From Prolixibacteraceae bacterium (GTDB lineage Bacteria > Bacteroidota > Bacteroidia > Bacteroidales > Prolixibacteraceae), in NCBI GenBank assembly GCA_028683385.1, contig JAQUIJ010000012.1:141518-205517 (forward strand): DNA of 64,000 nt, written 5' to 3'. Each line of letters starts with the position of its first letter. The stretch's first letter is position 1. Position numbers and translations under genes: made by a program. The notes under the pieces were generated by a model, which saw only the letters and a list, made by a program, of their open reading frames with translations, had not been told where the DNA came from and made no database searches. Of this stretch, positions 1 to 7,657 are shown one piece after another.

Positions 1-446
1 TAATTGTTAAAGCTTAAACCCATTCCGGAAACCAGTCCTACATAGTTTTTGCATAAGCCAATATTTAATTCGTAAAAGTTAAAATCGATTTCCAATGATT
101 TACCCTGATTAAGCGACATGAAATCTTTGTCTGCTGCATTATACATGCTATAGTCGGGCTTATCAAAGGCATTAAATCCAAATTCAATTCCTTCCCAGTG
201 TCCTTTGAATTTATTGGGGTCAACTTCGTGGTGTTTATTTTTTCCCCAAAGAATTTCAGTTCCATTCTCATGGTCAATTACCTTGACGTCTTTCTTGCCG
301 ATACGTACAATGGCCGTATCCTGAGTTCTCTGTTTATTAACGGTATCTGAATTAAGAATCACATCTGGAGACGAGATTGTCTCCTGAGCCGTTAAATTCA
401 GAGTGAATGCAGCAATTGCGATAAAAGAGAGAATAATTTGTTTCAT
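1..446 (-). CDS. Outer-membrane beta-barrel protein, 3' part cut by window edge
   Basis: The reading frame opens at an ATG at 446 and runs without a stop off the left edge, so only about 148 codons are visible. It starts with a Sec signal peptide (MKQIILSFIAIAAF, cleavage probably after LTAQ). A polar stretch follows, then a motif of the type KGHWEGIEFGFN and alternating aromatic/polar residues (IDFNFYELNIGL) typical of a Bacteroidota porin-like eight-stranded barrel. It lies 61 bp downstream of the anti-sigma gene on the same strand. The sigma / anti-sigma / barrel order suggests one operon and perhaps an envelope-stress target. The exact barrel family cannot be settled without the C-terminus. 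Confidence 0.72.
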   Translation of the reverse strand, partial: MKQIILSFIAIAAFTLNLTAQETISSPDVILNSDTVNKQRTQDTAIVRIGKKDVKVIDHENGTEILWGKNKHHEVDPNKFKGHWEGIEFGFNAFDKPDYSMYNAADKDFMSLNQGKSLEIDFNFYELNIGLCKNYVGLVSGMGLSFNN

Positions 447-507
447 GGCTTTAAGTTTTAAAATTTGCAGGTAGGACGGCGAGGCATCTTGAAATGTTAC
501 AGGTATC

Positions 508-1545
508 CTATTTTTTTTCCAGAGGAATTGAAAAAGCCATTAGTTTGCTTTCGAAATCAACACTGGTAATTTTCCCATTTTTCACCTCGTATCCAATCCG
601 TTCGCCCGAAATTTCTGATGCCAGGTTTAAACCCAGGCGGGCAATCCGCTGTGCAGAAAACAGGCCTTCTTTACCGACTTTTTGAACCCGGCTTGCCAGA
701 AACTCTTCAACTGACATGACATTTTTCGACTCGTTTATTCTCATCACATTAATTGAACGGGAGAATGCCAGTTGTGTTTCTGTTGGTTCCCGTTCAAGTT
801 TAGGAATTATCGGTTCGATTTGTGCCAATGTAGTCAAATAACGGGTGGTCGCGGGCGAATCTACAGGTCGAGTTTCTTCCGGCTTAATTTTGGTTTTTTT
901 CTGAATGGTATTTACTTTTCCAGGCTTACTTTTCGCAGGATCTGCTGTTTCTTGAATTTGATTTTCTGATTCTGGGTTTTTAGCTGATGAAGTGGGAGAG
1001 GCTTTCGGTGTGACCTGAGCCAATTCCGTTTTTGTTTTTTGCGATTCAGGAGAGTTCGGAGTTTGAATAACAGAATTAATTCCCCAGGCTAGCAGAATTA
1101 CTGCAGCAGCCCGGGTAACCCAGTTCATCGCAATTGTTGTTCCCGACTTTCGGTATAGCTTCCGTTTTTTCAGATATTTTATTCCTGAATCTGGTTTCAA
1201 GCGTGTTCTGGCAAATAAATCGTATTCTTTTTTCAATTCAGGATTACCGGCAAGGTATGTTTCAAATGCTTTATTTTCATCGGCATCCAAATCGCCTTCC
1301 ATATATGCCACAACAGTGTTTTCAAGCCTCCTGTTTTCGTCAGCCAAACTTTTATGGAGTTGTTGCTTATCCTGAAATACAACAGATTCTAGCGGAAGGT
1401 TAACTTCTTCAAAAAGATGAAGTTCTTCCTTCAAATCGGGATTCTGGTTCAAAAAATCCAGAAACTGGTCGATCAAACTTTCGGGTAGATTACCTTCGAT
1501 GTAATCTATGAAAAAGGATTCGTAATTATCTCTGGTGATTTTCAT
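508..1545 (-). CDS. Membrane-anchored anti-sigma factor with duplicated N-terminal motif
   Basis: 345 residues. The cytoplasmic N-terminus holds two copies of one helical motif, at about residues 13-48 (YIEGNLPESL...NQNPDLKEEL) and 79-114 (YMEGDLDADE...AGNPELKKEY). One transmembrane helix covers about 140-160, followed by a long Ser/Thr/Lys/Pro-rich periplasmic linker and a small C-terminal domain. It overlaps the upstream sigma gene by 4 bp (ATGA), so the two are translationally coupled. This is the usual arrangement for an ECF sigma factor and its membrane anti-sigma. No HxxxCxxC zinc motif is present. The anti-sigma role is inferred from topology and coupling, not from a recognised family domain. 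Confidence 0.7.
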   Translation of the reverse strand: MKITRDNYESFFIDYIEGNLPESLIDQFLDFLNQNPDLKEELHLFEEVNLPLESVVFQDKQQLHKSLADENRRLENTVVAYMEGDLDADENKAFETYLAGNPELKKEYDLFARTRLKPDSGIKYLKKRKLYRKSGTTIAMNWVTRAAAVILLAWGINSVIQTPNSPESQKTKTELAQVTPKASPTSSAKNPESENQIQETADPAKSKPGKVNTIQKKTKIKPEETRPVDSPATTRYLTTLAQIEPIIPKLEREPTETQLAFSRSINVMRINESKNVMSVEEFLASRVQKVGKEGLFSAQRIARLGLNLASEISGERIGYEVKNGKITSVDFESKLMAFSIPLEKK

Positions 1546-2027
1546 ACGACTACCTCCATTTTACCAATGTAATTTTTCAGGAAAACCCGTGCCCGGTATA
1601 TGTAAACCTTAACCTGGGCTTCACTCAATTTTGTAATATCTCCTATTTCCTGGTAGGAATATCCTTCGTAATCGCGCAGCAGAATTACTGTTCTTTGAAT
1701 TTCAGGTAATTGACCTACGGCGATATTCAGGATTTCAGCCAAATCAGAGTATTGTTTATCGTGCACGTCTTCAGGAATTTGGTAATCGGCCATATAAGTT
1801 TGCCGTTTATCTTTCCGCAGAACATCTATCATGGTGTGGTAAGCAGTCGTGAATAAATAGGATTTTACTTTATCAAAACTTACGTTTCCGGCGTTTCGCC
1901 ACAATTTCTCGTAGCTATCCTGAACAATATCGCGCGCACGCTCTTCGTCCTTGATATTCTTTAGGATAAACCGGAAAACATTATCTGAATAAAGATCAAC
2001 CGATTGGTTGTATTCCTTTACATTCAT
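1542..2027 (-). CDS. ECF RNA polymerase sigma-70 factor
   Basis: 161 residues, the usual ECF length. Region 2 is at about residues 14-50, with the -10 recognition helix around ERARDIVQDSYEKLW. Region 4 is at about 105-155, with the helix-turn-helix GYSYQEIGDITKLSEAQVK. There are no additional domains. It is the first gene of the sigma / anti-sigma / barrel run and shares ATGA with the anti-sigma. It probably directs RNA polymerase to its own operon under an envelope signal relayed by the anti-sigma. Family assignment is secure; the regulon is unknown. Confidence 0.93.
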   Translation of the reverse strand: MNVKEYNQSVDLYSDNVFRFILKNIKDEERARDIVQDSYEKLWRNAGNVSFDKVKSYLFTTAYHTMIDVLRKDKRQTYMADYQIPEDVHDKQYSDLAEILNIAVGQLPEIQRTVILLRDYEGYSYQEIGDITKLSEAQVKVYIYRARVFLKNYIGKMEVVV

Positions 2028-2068
2028 GCTGATTTGCTTACGTTTTACTTCGTAAGACGACCAACTTC

Positions 2069-3691
2069 TTATTTAGTTACAGCACCGATTAAATTTTGTT
2101 GAATTGGAAGTTTTGTTTTTTTGATGGCTTCAAGTAAAGTCTTGTCGATGTTTTGAATGATCGGATAAAATCCTTTTTCGCCAATGATGTTGCGGGCGAT
2201 GTAAGCCTTTACCTGACTGTCGATAATCTTCGACGATACCTTTAGATCGGTGGTATTGGTTTTGACACCTTTCTTTTCAGCAAAAACGGTAAACAAATTT
2301 AAAATGTTAACCTTACCGAAATATTTTTCGAAATCGGCTGCAGATTTGAACGTAGAAAGCTCTTTCCGGTTAGAATCAGCATAATCCAATGCGAACTGGT
2401 AAACCAAGCCCTTCTGGGTAACCTTTGAATAATATTCTGAATAACCTGATGTATCAGCCGGGACAAAGTAATCGGGCATAATTCCACCGCCGCCGTGTAC
2501 AATTCGTCCGGAGAGCGTTTTGTATTTTACGGTATCAGCATATTTTATGCTATCAACTTTTTGGAATTCTCCGTGAATGGCGCGTTCCATAATGTCTTTG
2601 TAATATTCATCATTTCCCTTATCGTAAGGTTTCTGGATACACCGGCCGCTTGGAGTGTAATATCGGGCAACGGTTAGCCGAACTGCGCTACCATCGTTAA
2701 ACGGTATTTGTTCCTGAACCAATCCTTTTCCAAACGAACGTCGGCCAATAATCCAACCACGGTCGTTATCCTGAATGGCTCCTGCAAATATTTCGCTGGC
2801 CGAAGCCGAGAAATCGTCGACTAAAACAATTATTCCTTTATCGCGGTAAGCTCCTCTGCTGTCGGCCTGAAACGTTTTGCGAGCCTGAGCATTGCCTTGT
2901 GTATAAACAATTAGTTCACCTTTATCGAGAAATTCGTTTACCATTTTGATAACGGCATTGAGGTAACCTCCTGGATTTCCGCGTAAATCAACAATAACAT
3001 TCTTCATTCCCTGTTGATCGAGTGCTTTCATTCCTTCCATGAATTCTTCATAAGTTTGCTCACCAAAGCGGCTAACTTTAATGTATCCGGTAGTTGCGTC
3101 AATCATGTAATTAACATCAACACTGTAAATTGGAATATCGCCACGGGTTATCGAAAATGCAATCGGAGCTTTAAATCCTTTACGTTTAATTCCTACATTC
3201 ACTATTGTTCCTTTTTCGCCACGAAGTTTTGAAAGTACTTTTTCATTCTTCAGGCCTTTAACAACAAGTGAGGTATCGTTTACGGTTATAATGCGGTCGC
3301 CGGGCATAATTCCAAGCTTGGACGACGGTCCGCCCGAAATCACATCAACAACCATTACCGTATCGTTTTGAATAGAGAATTGAACTCCGATTCCTCCAAA
3401 GTTACCTCTCATTTCTTCTTCGACACCAACCATCTCTTTAGCAGGAATATAAGTTGTATGTGGATCGAGATTTTTGAGCAATTGTGGAATTGTTTTTTCG
3501 ATCAGCGAATCAGTTGATATGGAATCAACATAGGCATTTTGGATGAGATTGACTATTGCATCGAATTTATTGACATTGGAGGTAGCCGGAATGTTTTTCC
3601 CGGCATTGCGGCTAAGCCTGTTGCCGATTAAAATACCGAGAACCAATGTTATTGCTACTAAAACCGGAATATATAATTTAATATTTTTCAT
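2069..3691 (-). CDS. S41 family C-terminal processing peptidase with PDZ domain
   Basis: About 540 residues from the preferred ATG at 3691. An upstream in-frame start at 3718 would put nine polar residues before the signal anchor, so the later start is chosen. Order: signal anchor (KLYIPVLVAITLVLGILIG), a domain around DPHTTYIPA, a PDZ domain (about 90-170, with GGIGVQFS and PGDRIITVN), then the tail-specific protease core. The catalytic serine lies in DDFSASASEIFAGA (about residue 298) and the lysine in SFGKGLVQ (about 322), giving the expected Ser/Lys dyad. The C-terminal 150 residues are less conserved. It acts in the periplasm on protein C-termini. Confidence 0.93.
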   Translation of the reverse strand: MKNIKLYIPVLVAITLVLGILIGNRLSRNAGKNIPATSNVNKFDAIVNLIQNAYVDSISTDSLIEKTIPQLLKNLDPHTTYIPAKEMVGVEEEMRGNFGGIGVQFSIQNDTVMVVDVISGGPSSKLGIMPGDRIITVNDTSLVVKGLKNEKVLSKLRGEKGTIVNVGIKRKGFKAPIAFSITRGDIPIYSVDVNYMIDATTGYIKVSRFGEQTYEEFMEGMKALDQQGMKNVIVDLRGNPGGYLNAVIKMVNEFLDKGELIVYTQGNAQARKTFQADSRGAYRDKGIIVLVDDFSASASEIFAGAIQDNDRGWIIGRRSFGKGLVQEQIPFNDGSAVRLTVARYYTPSGRCIQKPYDKGNDEYYKDIMERAIHGEFQKVDSIKYADTVKYKTLSGRIVHGGGGIMPDYFVPADTSGYSEYYSKVTQKGLVYQFALDYADSNRKELSTFKSAADFEKYFGKVNILNLFTVFAEKKGVKTNTTDLKVSSKIIDSQVKAYIARNIIGEKGFYPIIQNIDKTLLEAIKKTKLPIQQNLIGAVTK

Positions 3692-3778
3692 TCGTGTATA
3701 ATTTGTTTTGTTTACCAAACGGGCCGATGGTCTTTTATATCTAATTCAGTCCTTTATATCTTCGATGTGCCTATATGG

Positions 3779-4255
3779 TTATAGATCTATCTGAACAACT
3801 TCAATATTTGCGTTTCTTAAAAGTATTATTCCATCATCGTGATGATAGTTATCGTAAAATATTACTCTTTTTATTCCTGCCTGTATAATGAGTTTTGAAC
3901 ATTCCAGACAAGGAGAGGAGGTTACATATAGAGTTGCTCCGTCACTGCTATTGTTCGACTTAGCTACTTTTGTAATTGCATTGGCCTCAGCATGTAGAAC
4001 GTATGGAAAGGTGCGGTTGTTTTCATCTTCACAATTATTTTCAAATCCGGAAGGAGTTCCGTTGTATCCGTCGGAAATAATCATTTTATCTTTTACCAGT
4101 AGCGCACCTACCTGACGGCGCTTGCAATAGGAGTTTTGAGCCCATATAGCAGCCATTTTCAGGTATCTCTGATCTAGCAGAAATTGTTTGTTTGGAGCAG
4201 ATTCGCTTCCCGGTTCATTTATTGGAGTTTCAGCATTTGTATCGTTGCAACACAT
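3779..4255 (-). CDS. dCMP deaminase family zinc enzyme (ComEB-like)
   Basis: 158 residues. The zinc site of the cytidine/deoxycytidylate deaminase family is complete: His88-Ala-Glu90 (HAEANAI) and Cys116/Cys119 (SSPCLECSK). The NGTPSG loop seen in dCMP deaminases is at about 65-70. The expected reaction is dCMP to dUMP, feeding thymidylate synthesis. The first 25 residues are polar and not part of the fold, so the true start could be a few codons later. It lies 87 bp downstream of the S41 protease start on the same strand, probably as an independent unit. Confidence 0.88.
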   Translation of the reverse strand: MCCNDTNAETPINEPGSESAPNKQFLLDQRYLKMAAIWAQNSYCKRRQVGALLVKDKMIISDGYNGTPSGFENNCEDENNRTFPYVLHAEANAITKVAKSNNSSDGATLYVTSSPCLECSKLIIQAGIKRVIFYDNYHHDDGIILLRNANIEVVQIDL

Positions 4256-4324
4256 ATTTATTTCGAGTTATTTGTTGGTAAAAGTAATGATTGATGTGTA
4301 ATTAGTATGCCCTATATATTACAA

Positions 4325-4356
4325 AAAACGTCCATCTTTTATATGATGGACGTTTT
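4325..4356 (-). terminator. Intrinsic terminator of the receiver gene
   Basis: A perfect 12-bp inverted repeat (AAAACGTCCATC at 4325-4336 and GATGGACGTTTT at 4345-4356) has an 8-nt loop. On the minus strand the stem runs into a T tract, directly after the stop codon of the receiver gene at 4379. Confidence 0.85.
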
Positions 4357-4378
4357 CCAGAAACTCGGAACTGAGTTT

Positions 4379-4753
4379 TTATAATTTGATAAACTTCTCA
4401 ACTACACTCAATAGATCCTTTGATTTGATCGGTTTTGCCAGGTAATCGTCACAGCCGGCATCTAATGCTTTTTCACGGTCATCAGACATCGCAAAAGCTG
4501 TTTGGGCAACAATTGGTAGGTTTGGAAATTTCTTTTTTAATATTTCAGTCGCTTCATAACCATTCATTTCAGGCATTTGCAGATCCATAAATACCAGATC
4601 GATGGAGTTATTTTCGCATATTTCAACCGCTTCATTACCGTTTTTTGCCCAGTAAATTGTAGCATTTAATTTACTCAGAACAGCTTTCAGGTAAAGAAAA
4701 TTAGACTCAACATCTTCAGCAATCAAAATGTTAGGGTATGTTTTTTCTTCCAT
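4379..4753 (-). CDS. Stand-alone CheY-like response regulator receiver
   Basis: 124 residues, a receiver domain only. The acidic pocket is Glu13/Asp14, the phosphoacceptor Asp57 (DLVFMDLQMPEMNG), the switch Thr85 (AQTAF) and the conserved Lys108 (LAKPIK). There is no output domain. It probably works in a phosphorelay, or downstream of a hybrid kinase encoded elsewhere, as in many Bacteroidota. No kinase gene lies nearby. It is monocistronic, bounded by the hairpin at 4325-4356 and a promoter-like TATATTTG at 4789-4796. Confidence 0.93.
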   Translation of the reverse strand: MEEKTYPNILIAEDVESNFLYLKAVLSKLNATIYWAKNGNEAVEICENNSIDLVFMDLQMPEMNGYEATEILKKKFPNLPIVAQTAFAMSDDREKALDAGCDDYLAKPIKSKDLLSVVEKFIKL

Positions 4754-4788
4754 ATTTCGCTAAAATCGTAGGTGATTTTTTAACTAAT

Positions 4789-4796
4789 CAAATATA
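4789..4796 (-). promoter_or_regulatory. -7 promoter element of receiver gene
   Basis: The minus strand reads TATATTTG, matching the Bacteroidota -7 consensus TAnnTTTG, 36 bp upstream of the receiver ATG. No clear TTTG is found 18-20 nt further upstream, so the -33 element is weak or absent. Confidence 0.4.
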
Positions 4797-4955
4797 TCGA
4801 AACATTCTTTGAAATACTATTCTTTATACGATAATTTCTAGTTTCTAATTTGTAACGAGCATTTAGGGTCAACTTAATCTTGGTTTTAAACAAATAGAAG
4901 ACTTGTTTGTCTTTTAAATTAGAATCTAAATTAGAAACCTTAAAACTTATCAATT

Positions 4956-5549
4956 ATGAAAAAGCAAGTTTTTCTCGTAATGGCTGTTCTGGTAACAGTA
5001 GGATTTGGATGTCAATTATTTGCTCAGGAGGCAACAGTTAATACTTCCAGAAGCAATATTAAAAACAATAAGTCAAGTATTGATTCGCCAGGCACTTGTG
5101 TAGGAAAAATCCGTTGCGCCGATGGAAGTTGTATCATAAGCTTCGAGCAGGATATTGTAAGCCCAAGAGATGCAGCGAGCGGATTGCCAACCGGAAAACG
5201 GATGCATAAACCATTTGTAATCACGAAAGAACTGGATAGAAGCTCGCCTGCAGCGATAAGAGAATCTCCCACCAAAGCTTCTACTGGTAAAGTATCATAC
5301 AGCGACCTCAGTGTTATGCTTACCTGTAATGGAAGAACGACAAAATTACCGGTGATAAATGGTCAGTTTACTTTGCCAGCTGATGGAAAGGACAATGACT
5401 GTGATTTGGTTGTTTCATGGAGTTGGGGCGAATCAAATTCTGGTAGTAGTGCAACGCGATACGAGGCAACTTTCAATCTGGCTTTGGAAAATGGAGAATA
5501 CATGGCATCGAAACATACTAAAACAGGCCATGTTACACTTATGAAATAA
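4956..5549 (+). CDS. Exported protein of unknown function
   Basis: 197 residues with a Sec signal peptide (MKKQVFLVMAVLVTVGFGCQLFAQ). The mature part is polar and has four cysteines outside the signal peptide: CVGKIRCADGSC near residues 47-58, LTCNG and NDCDLVV. There is a basic segment (PTGKRMHKPF) and a C-terminal half rich in beta-prone residues. I do not recognise the family. It is 26 bp upstream of another exported protein on the same strand, so the two are probably cotranscribed. The cysteines may form disulfides or a metal site, but this is a guess. Confidence 0.75.
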   Translation: MKKQVFLVMAVLVTVGFGCQLFAQEATVNTSRSNIKNNKSSIDSPGTCVGKIRCADGSCIISFEQDIVSPRDAASGLPTGKRMHKPFVITKELDRSSPAAIRESPTKASTGKVSYSDLSVMLTCNGRTTKLPVINGQFTLPADGKDNDCDLVVSWSWGESNSGSSATRYEATFNLALENGEYMASKHTKTGHVTLMK

Positions 5550-5575
5550 AAACATCAACCCAAAAATCAACTGGC

Positions 5576-6475
5576 ATGAAAATTCGGTCAATGCTTTTGT
5601 GTCTGATAATCATTTCAGGATTATCTTCTAAAACATTTGCACATCCAAGATCCGGCAACGAATTACAACAGAATGATTCTATTGTACCCGAAAGCAAGGA
5701 GAAAAATTTTCAGTTTCATATTCGGCCGAGCCTTGGTCTTACTTTTGGTGATTCTAATGCCAGTGGAACCCGTGTTACAAATCTGCAATGGCTTGGAACC
5801 GTAAATTCTGATCTCGATTATATAGGCAAGAAATTTGACTTAAGTTCAACTCTTTTCATGCAGTATGGTGAAAGCAAAGTAAAGGGGCAGCCTGCTGAGA
5901 AATTGCAGGATGCTTTTATTCTTTCAATTACGCCGTCAATACCATTGATAAAAGTTCCGAAGATCAGATTGTTCCTTGAAACTACTGCTGAAACTAATTT
6001 GGGCAAAGGAACAATTGGAGATAATCCGACTAGTTTTCTCGATCCATTGTTTTTGTATCAAACACTTTTTCTAGGTCAAAAACATTATTCATATCAGAAA
6101 GAGGATAATACAACCTGGGAGCTCACCTATGGACTTGGATATGCATTTCAGCAAACGCTTAACCGGAATTTCGAAACTATAAATATAGCTGGCAACAATC
6201 CGGGTTTCGAGTCTGGTTTTAGTGGTATCATAGAGATGAACGTTAACTCAAAAATATCTGAATCGCTGAATTTTGTGCTGAATGCCAAAGCAGTAGCGCT
6301 TTCCAGAGAAAATTTCTTTAAGGATTTTGATTCAAGCAGAAGGTCAATTCTGGTTCGTTCAGGATTGTTCTACAAGAAAGTAGGAATGGAGTACAATTTT
6401 CATCAGGTACACGATTTGAATCTGTCGGCTGATGATTTGGTTGACCAATCGATTATGCTTACGGTTACTTTCTAA
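5576..6475 (+). CDS. Exported beta-barrel-like protein of unknown function
   Basis: 299 residues beginning with a signal peptide (MKIRSMLLCLIIISGLSSKTFA). The mature chain is dominated by alternating hydrophobic/polar strands (FHIRPSLGLTFGD, LSSTLFMQYGES, WELTYGLGYAFQQ) and ends in a hydrophobic strand (SIMLTVTF) with terminal Phe, the classical outer-membrane barrel signature. It resembles DUF481/DUF3078-like barrels in layout, but I cannot assign a family. It follows the 197-residue exported protein by 26 bp. A strong hairpin at 6513-6551 ends the unit. Confidence 0.75.
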   Translation: MKIRSMLLCLIIISGLSSKTFAHPRSGNELQQNDSIVPESKEKNFQFHIRPSLGLTFGDSNASGTRVTNLQWLGTVNSDLDYIGKKFDLSSTLFMQYGESKVKGQPAEKLQDAFILSITPSIPLIKVPKIRLFLETTAETNLGKGTIGDNPTSFLDPLFLYQTLFLGQKHYSYQKEDNTTWELTYGLGYAFQQTLNRNFETINIAGNNPGFESGFSGIIEMNVNSKISESLNFVLNAKAVALSRENFFKDFDSSRRSILVRSGLFYKKVGMEYNFHQVHDLNLSADDLVDQSIMLTVTF

Positions 6476-6512
6476 TATCAGGCTTGAGGAGAATTGATTT
6501 TTCAGAAAAGCA

Positions 6513-6551
6513 AAACGACAAAGCCTCTGATATTCAGAGGCTTTGTCGTTT
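6513..6551. terminator. Bidirectional terminator, 18-bp perfect stem
   Basis: The inverted repeat AAACGACAAAGCCTCTGA (6513-6530) and its exact complement (6534-6551) are separated by only 3 nt. It sits between the converging barrel gene (plus) and tRNA-Leu (minus), with T-rich sequence on the minus-strand exit side. It probably terminates both. Confidence 0.85.
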
Positions 6552-6552
6552 G

Positions 6553-6636
6553 TACCCGAAGCCGGAATCGAACCGGCACGATATTGCTATCACTGGATTT
6601 TGAGTCCAGCGCGTCTACCAATTCCGCCATTCGGGC
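6553..6636 (-). tRNA. tRNA-Leu (anticodon CAA)
   Basis: The minus strand folds into a class II tRNA. The acceptor stem is GCCCGAA with TTCGGGT (G-U at pair 1-72), the D-arm is GCGGAATTGGTAGACGC, and the anticodon stem CTGGA/TCCAG encloses loop CTCAAAA with anticodon CAA (reads UUG). A variable arm is present, and the T-arm is GCCGG-TTCGATT-CCGGC. CCA is not encoded. A promoter lies at 6655-6684 and a terminator at 6513-6551. Confidence 0.95.
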
Positions 6637-6654
6637 TTGTTTGTAAACCGGCTG

Positions 6655-6684
6655 CAAAAATAATGGAAAAATCCTTTGCACAAA
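6655..6684 (-). promoter_or_regulatory. tRNA-Leu promoter (Bacteroidota -7/-33)
   Basis: The minus strand carries TTTG (6681-6684), an 18-nt spacer, and TATTTTTG (6655-6662), a full match to the TTTG / TAnnTTTG consensus. The start of transcription would fall about 10-13 nt before the mature tRNA 5' end. It is the best promoter match in the window and supports the phylum call. Confidence 0.75.
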
Positions 6685-6778
6685 AGATTTCAGGCAAAAA
6701 TTAGTTTTATTTCCAATATTCTATTTTCTATGCTTTCTTGAGTCATTATTTTTGAAGTAATTTAGCAGTAATATATTG

Positions 6779-6818
6779 TTTTAAATATCATATATACAGC
6801 AATATATGATATTTAAAA
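6779..6818. repeat. AT-only 17-bp perfect inverted repeat
   Basis: The arms TTTTAAATATCATATAT (6779-6795) and its exact complement (6802-6818) are separated by ACAGCA. Apart from one C/G pair per arm it is all A/T. It is about 210 bp upstream of the ECF sigma start and not beside any gene end, so a simple terminator role is not obvious. An operator or cruciform-prone spacer is possible. Confidence 0.7.
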
Positions 6819-7030
6819 TTTATGTTTATGAAATATTGGTAAGACAAAAATCATAGTTCTCATTTTAGATTTTATCAGTGAATTTATAAAGGAATGCTGA
6901 AAATATGAAGGTTTTGAATGTGTAAATTTTCTTTTTATGCTTATAAGCAGGAGCAGTAATCAATAAGATGCAATTTACTTTTTTATACCTTTAGCCGGAA
7001 TCTAAAAATCGCTACAGAATCCGGAAAACA

Positions 7031-7630
7031 ATGGAGTTGACTGAAGACAAGGAACTGTATTTGAAATTGAAAGAAGGTGATGAACGGGCATTTCAGACCT
7101 TGTTTCGGAAATACTATTCGGCTATGTGTCATTTTGCCAATCAGTTTCTCAACGACAGCGAATTAGCCGAGGAAATTGTTCAAGATATGTTTGTCAAAAT
7201 ATGGGAGAAACGTGCGATCCTTACTATTGAAACTTCAGTAAAACATTACTTTTTTCGCTCCGTTCGCAATCATTGCCTAAATCAGATTCAACATGAGAAG
7301 ATCAAGAAGCAATATGCAAATAAGGTGCTTGAAGCTGCTTCACATGAAATTAATTCCGAGCAATATTATCTGGAAGTTGATTTGATCAGGCGAATTGAAA
7401 ATAGCATTGATTCCCTTCCACCCAAGCGTAAAGAAATATTCAGGTTAAGCCGGGAGCAGGGCTTGAAATATAAAGAAATCGCTGACGAATTAAATATTTC
7501 GGTCAAAACAGTTGAGGCCCAAATGGGATTGGCCTTAAAATATTTACGTGAGGAATTAAAGGATTTTAGCAATCACCTGATGACTTTATTTTTAATCCTG
7601 AAAAAAACAGATGGCTCCGATAGGGGTTAA
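7031..7630 (+). CDS. ECF sigma factor of the FecI/Bacteroidota type
   Basis: 199 residues. Region 2 is at about 10-75 (GDERAFQTLFRKYYSAMCHFA; LAEEIVQDMFVKIWEKR). Region 4 is at about 125-180 (LPPKRKEIFRLSREQ; KEIADELNISVKTVEAQM). Length and motifs fit the Bacteroidetes-specific sigma-70 family that pairs with FecR anti-sigmas. The FecR gene follows closely. Normally such pairs control a SusC-like receptor; here the downstream genes are three STN/plug-type exported proteins with no TonB-dependent barrel. Confidence 0.94.
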   Translation: MELTEDKELYLKLKEGDERAFQTLFRKYYSAMCHFANQFLNDSELAEEIVQDMFVKIWEKRAILTIETSVKHYFFRSVRNHCLNQIQHEKIKKQYANKVLEAASHEINSEQYYLEVDLIRRIENSIDSLPPKRKEIFRLSREQGLKYKEIADELNISVKTVEAQMGLALKYLREELKDFSNHLMTLFLILKKTDGSDRG

Positions 7631-7657
7631 TCCTATACTTCAATGTCTCTTAGTTGT

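Larger units (their letters stand above)
6637..7030. other. Gene-free stretch between tRNA-Leu and ECF sigma gene
   Basis: No coding region of convincing length is present. It holds the tRNA-Leu promoter, the AT palindrome at 6779-6818 and, near 6986-6993, TACCTTTA, a near match to a -7 element for the sigma gene at 7031. The rest is AT-rich without recognisable sites. Confidence 0.6.
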
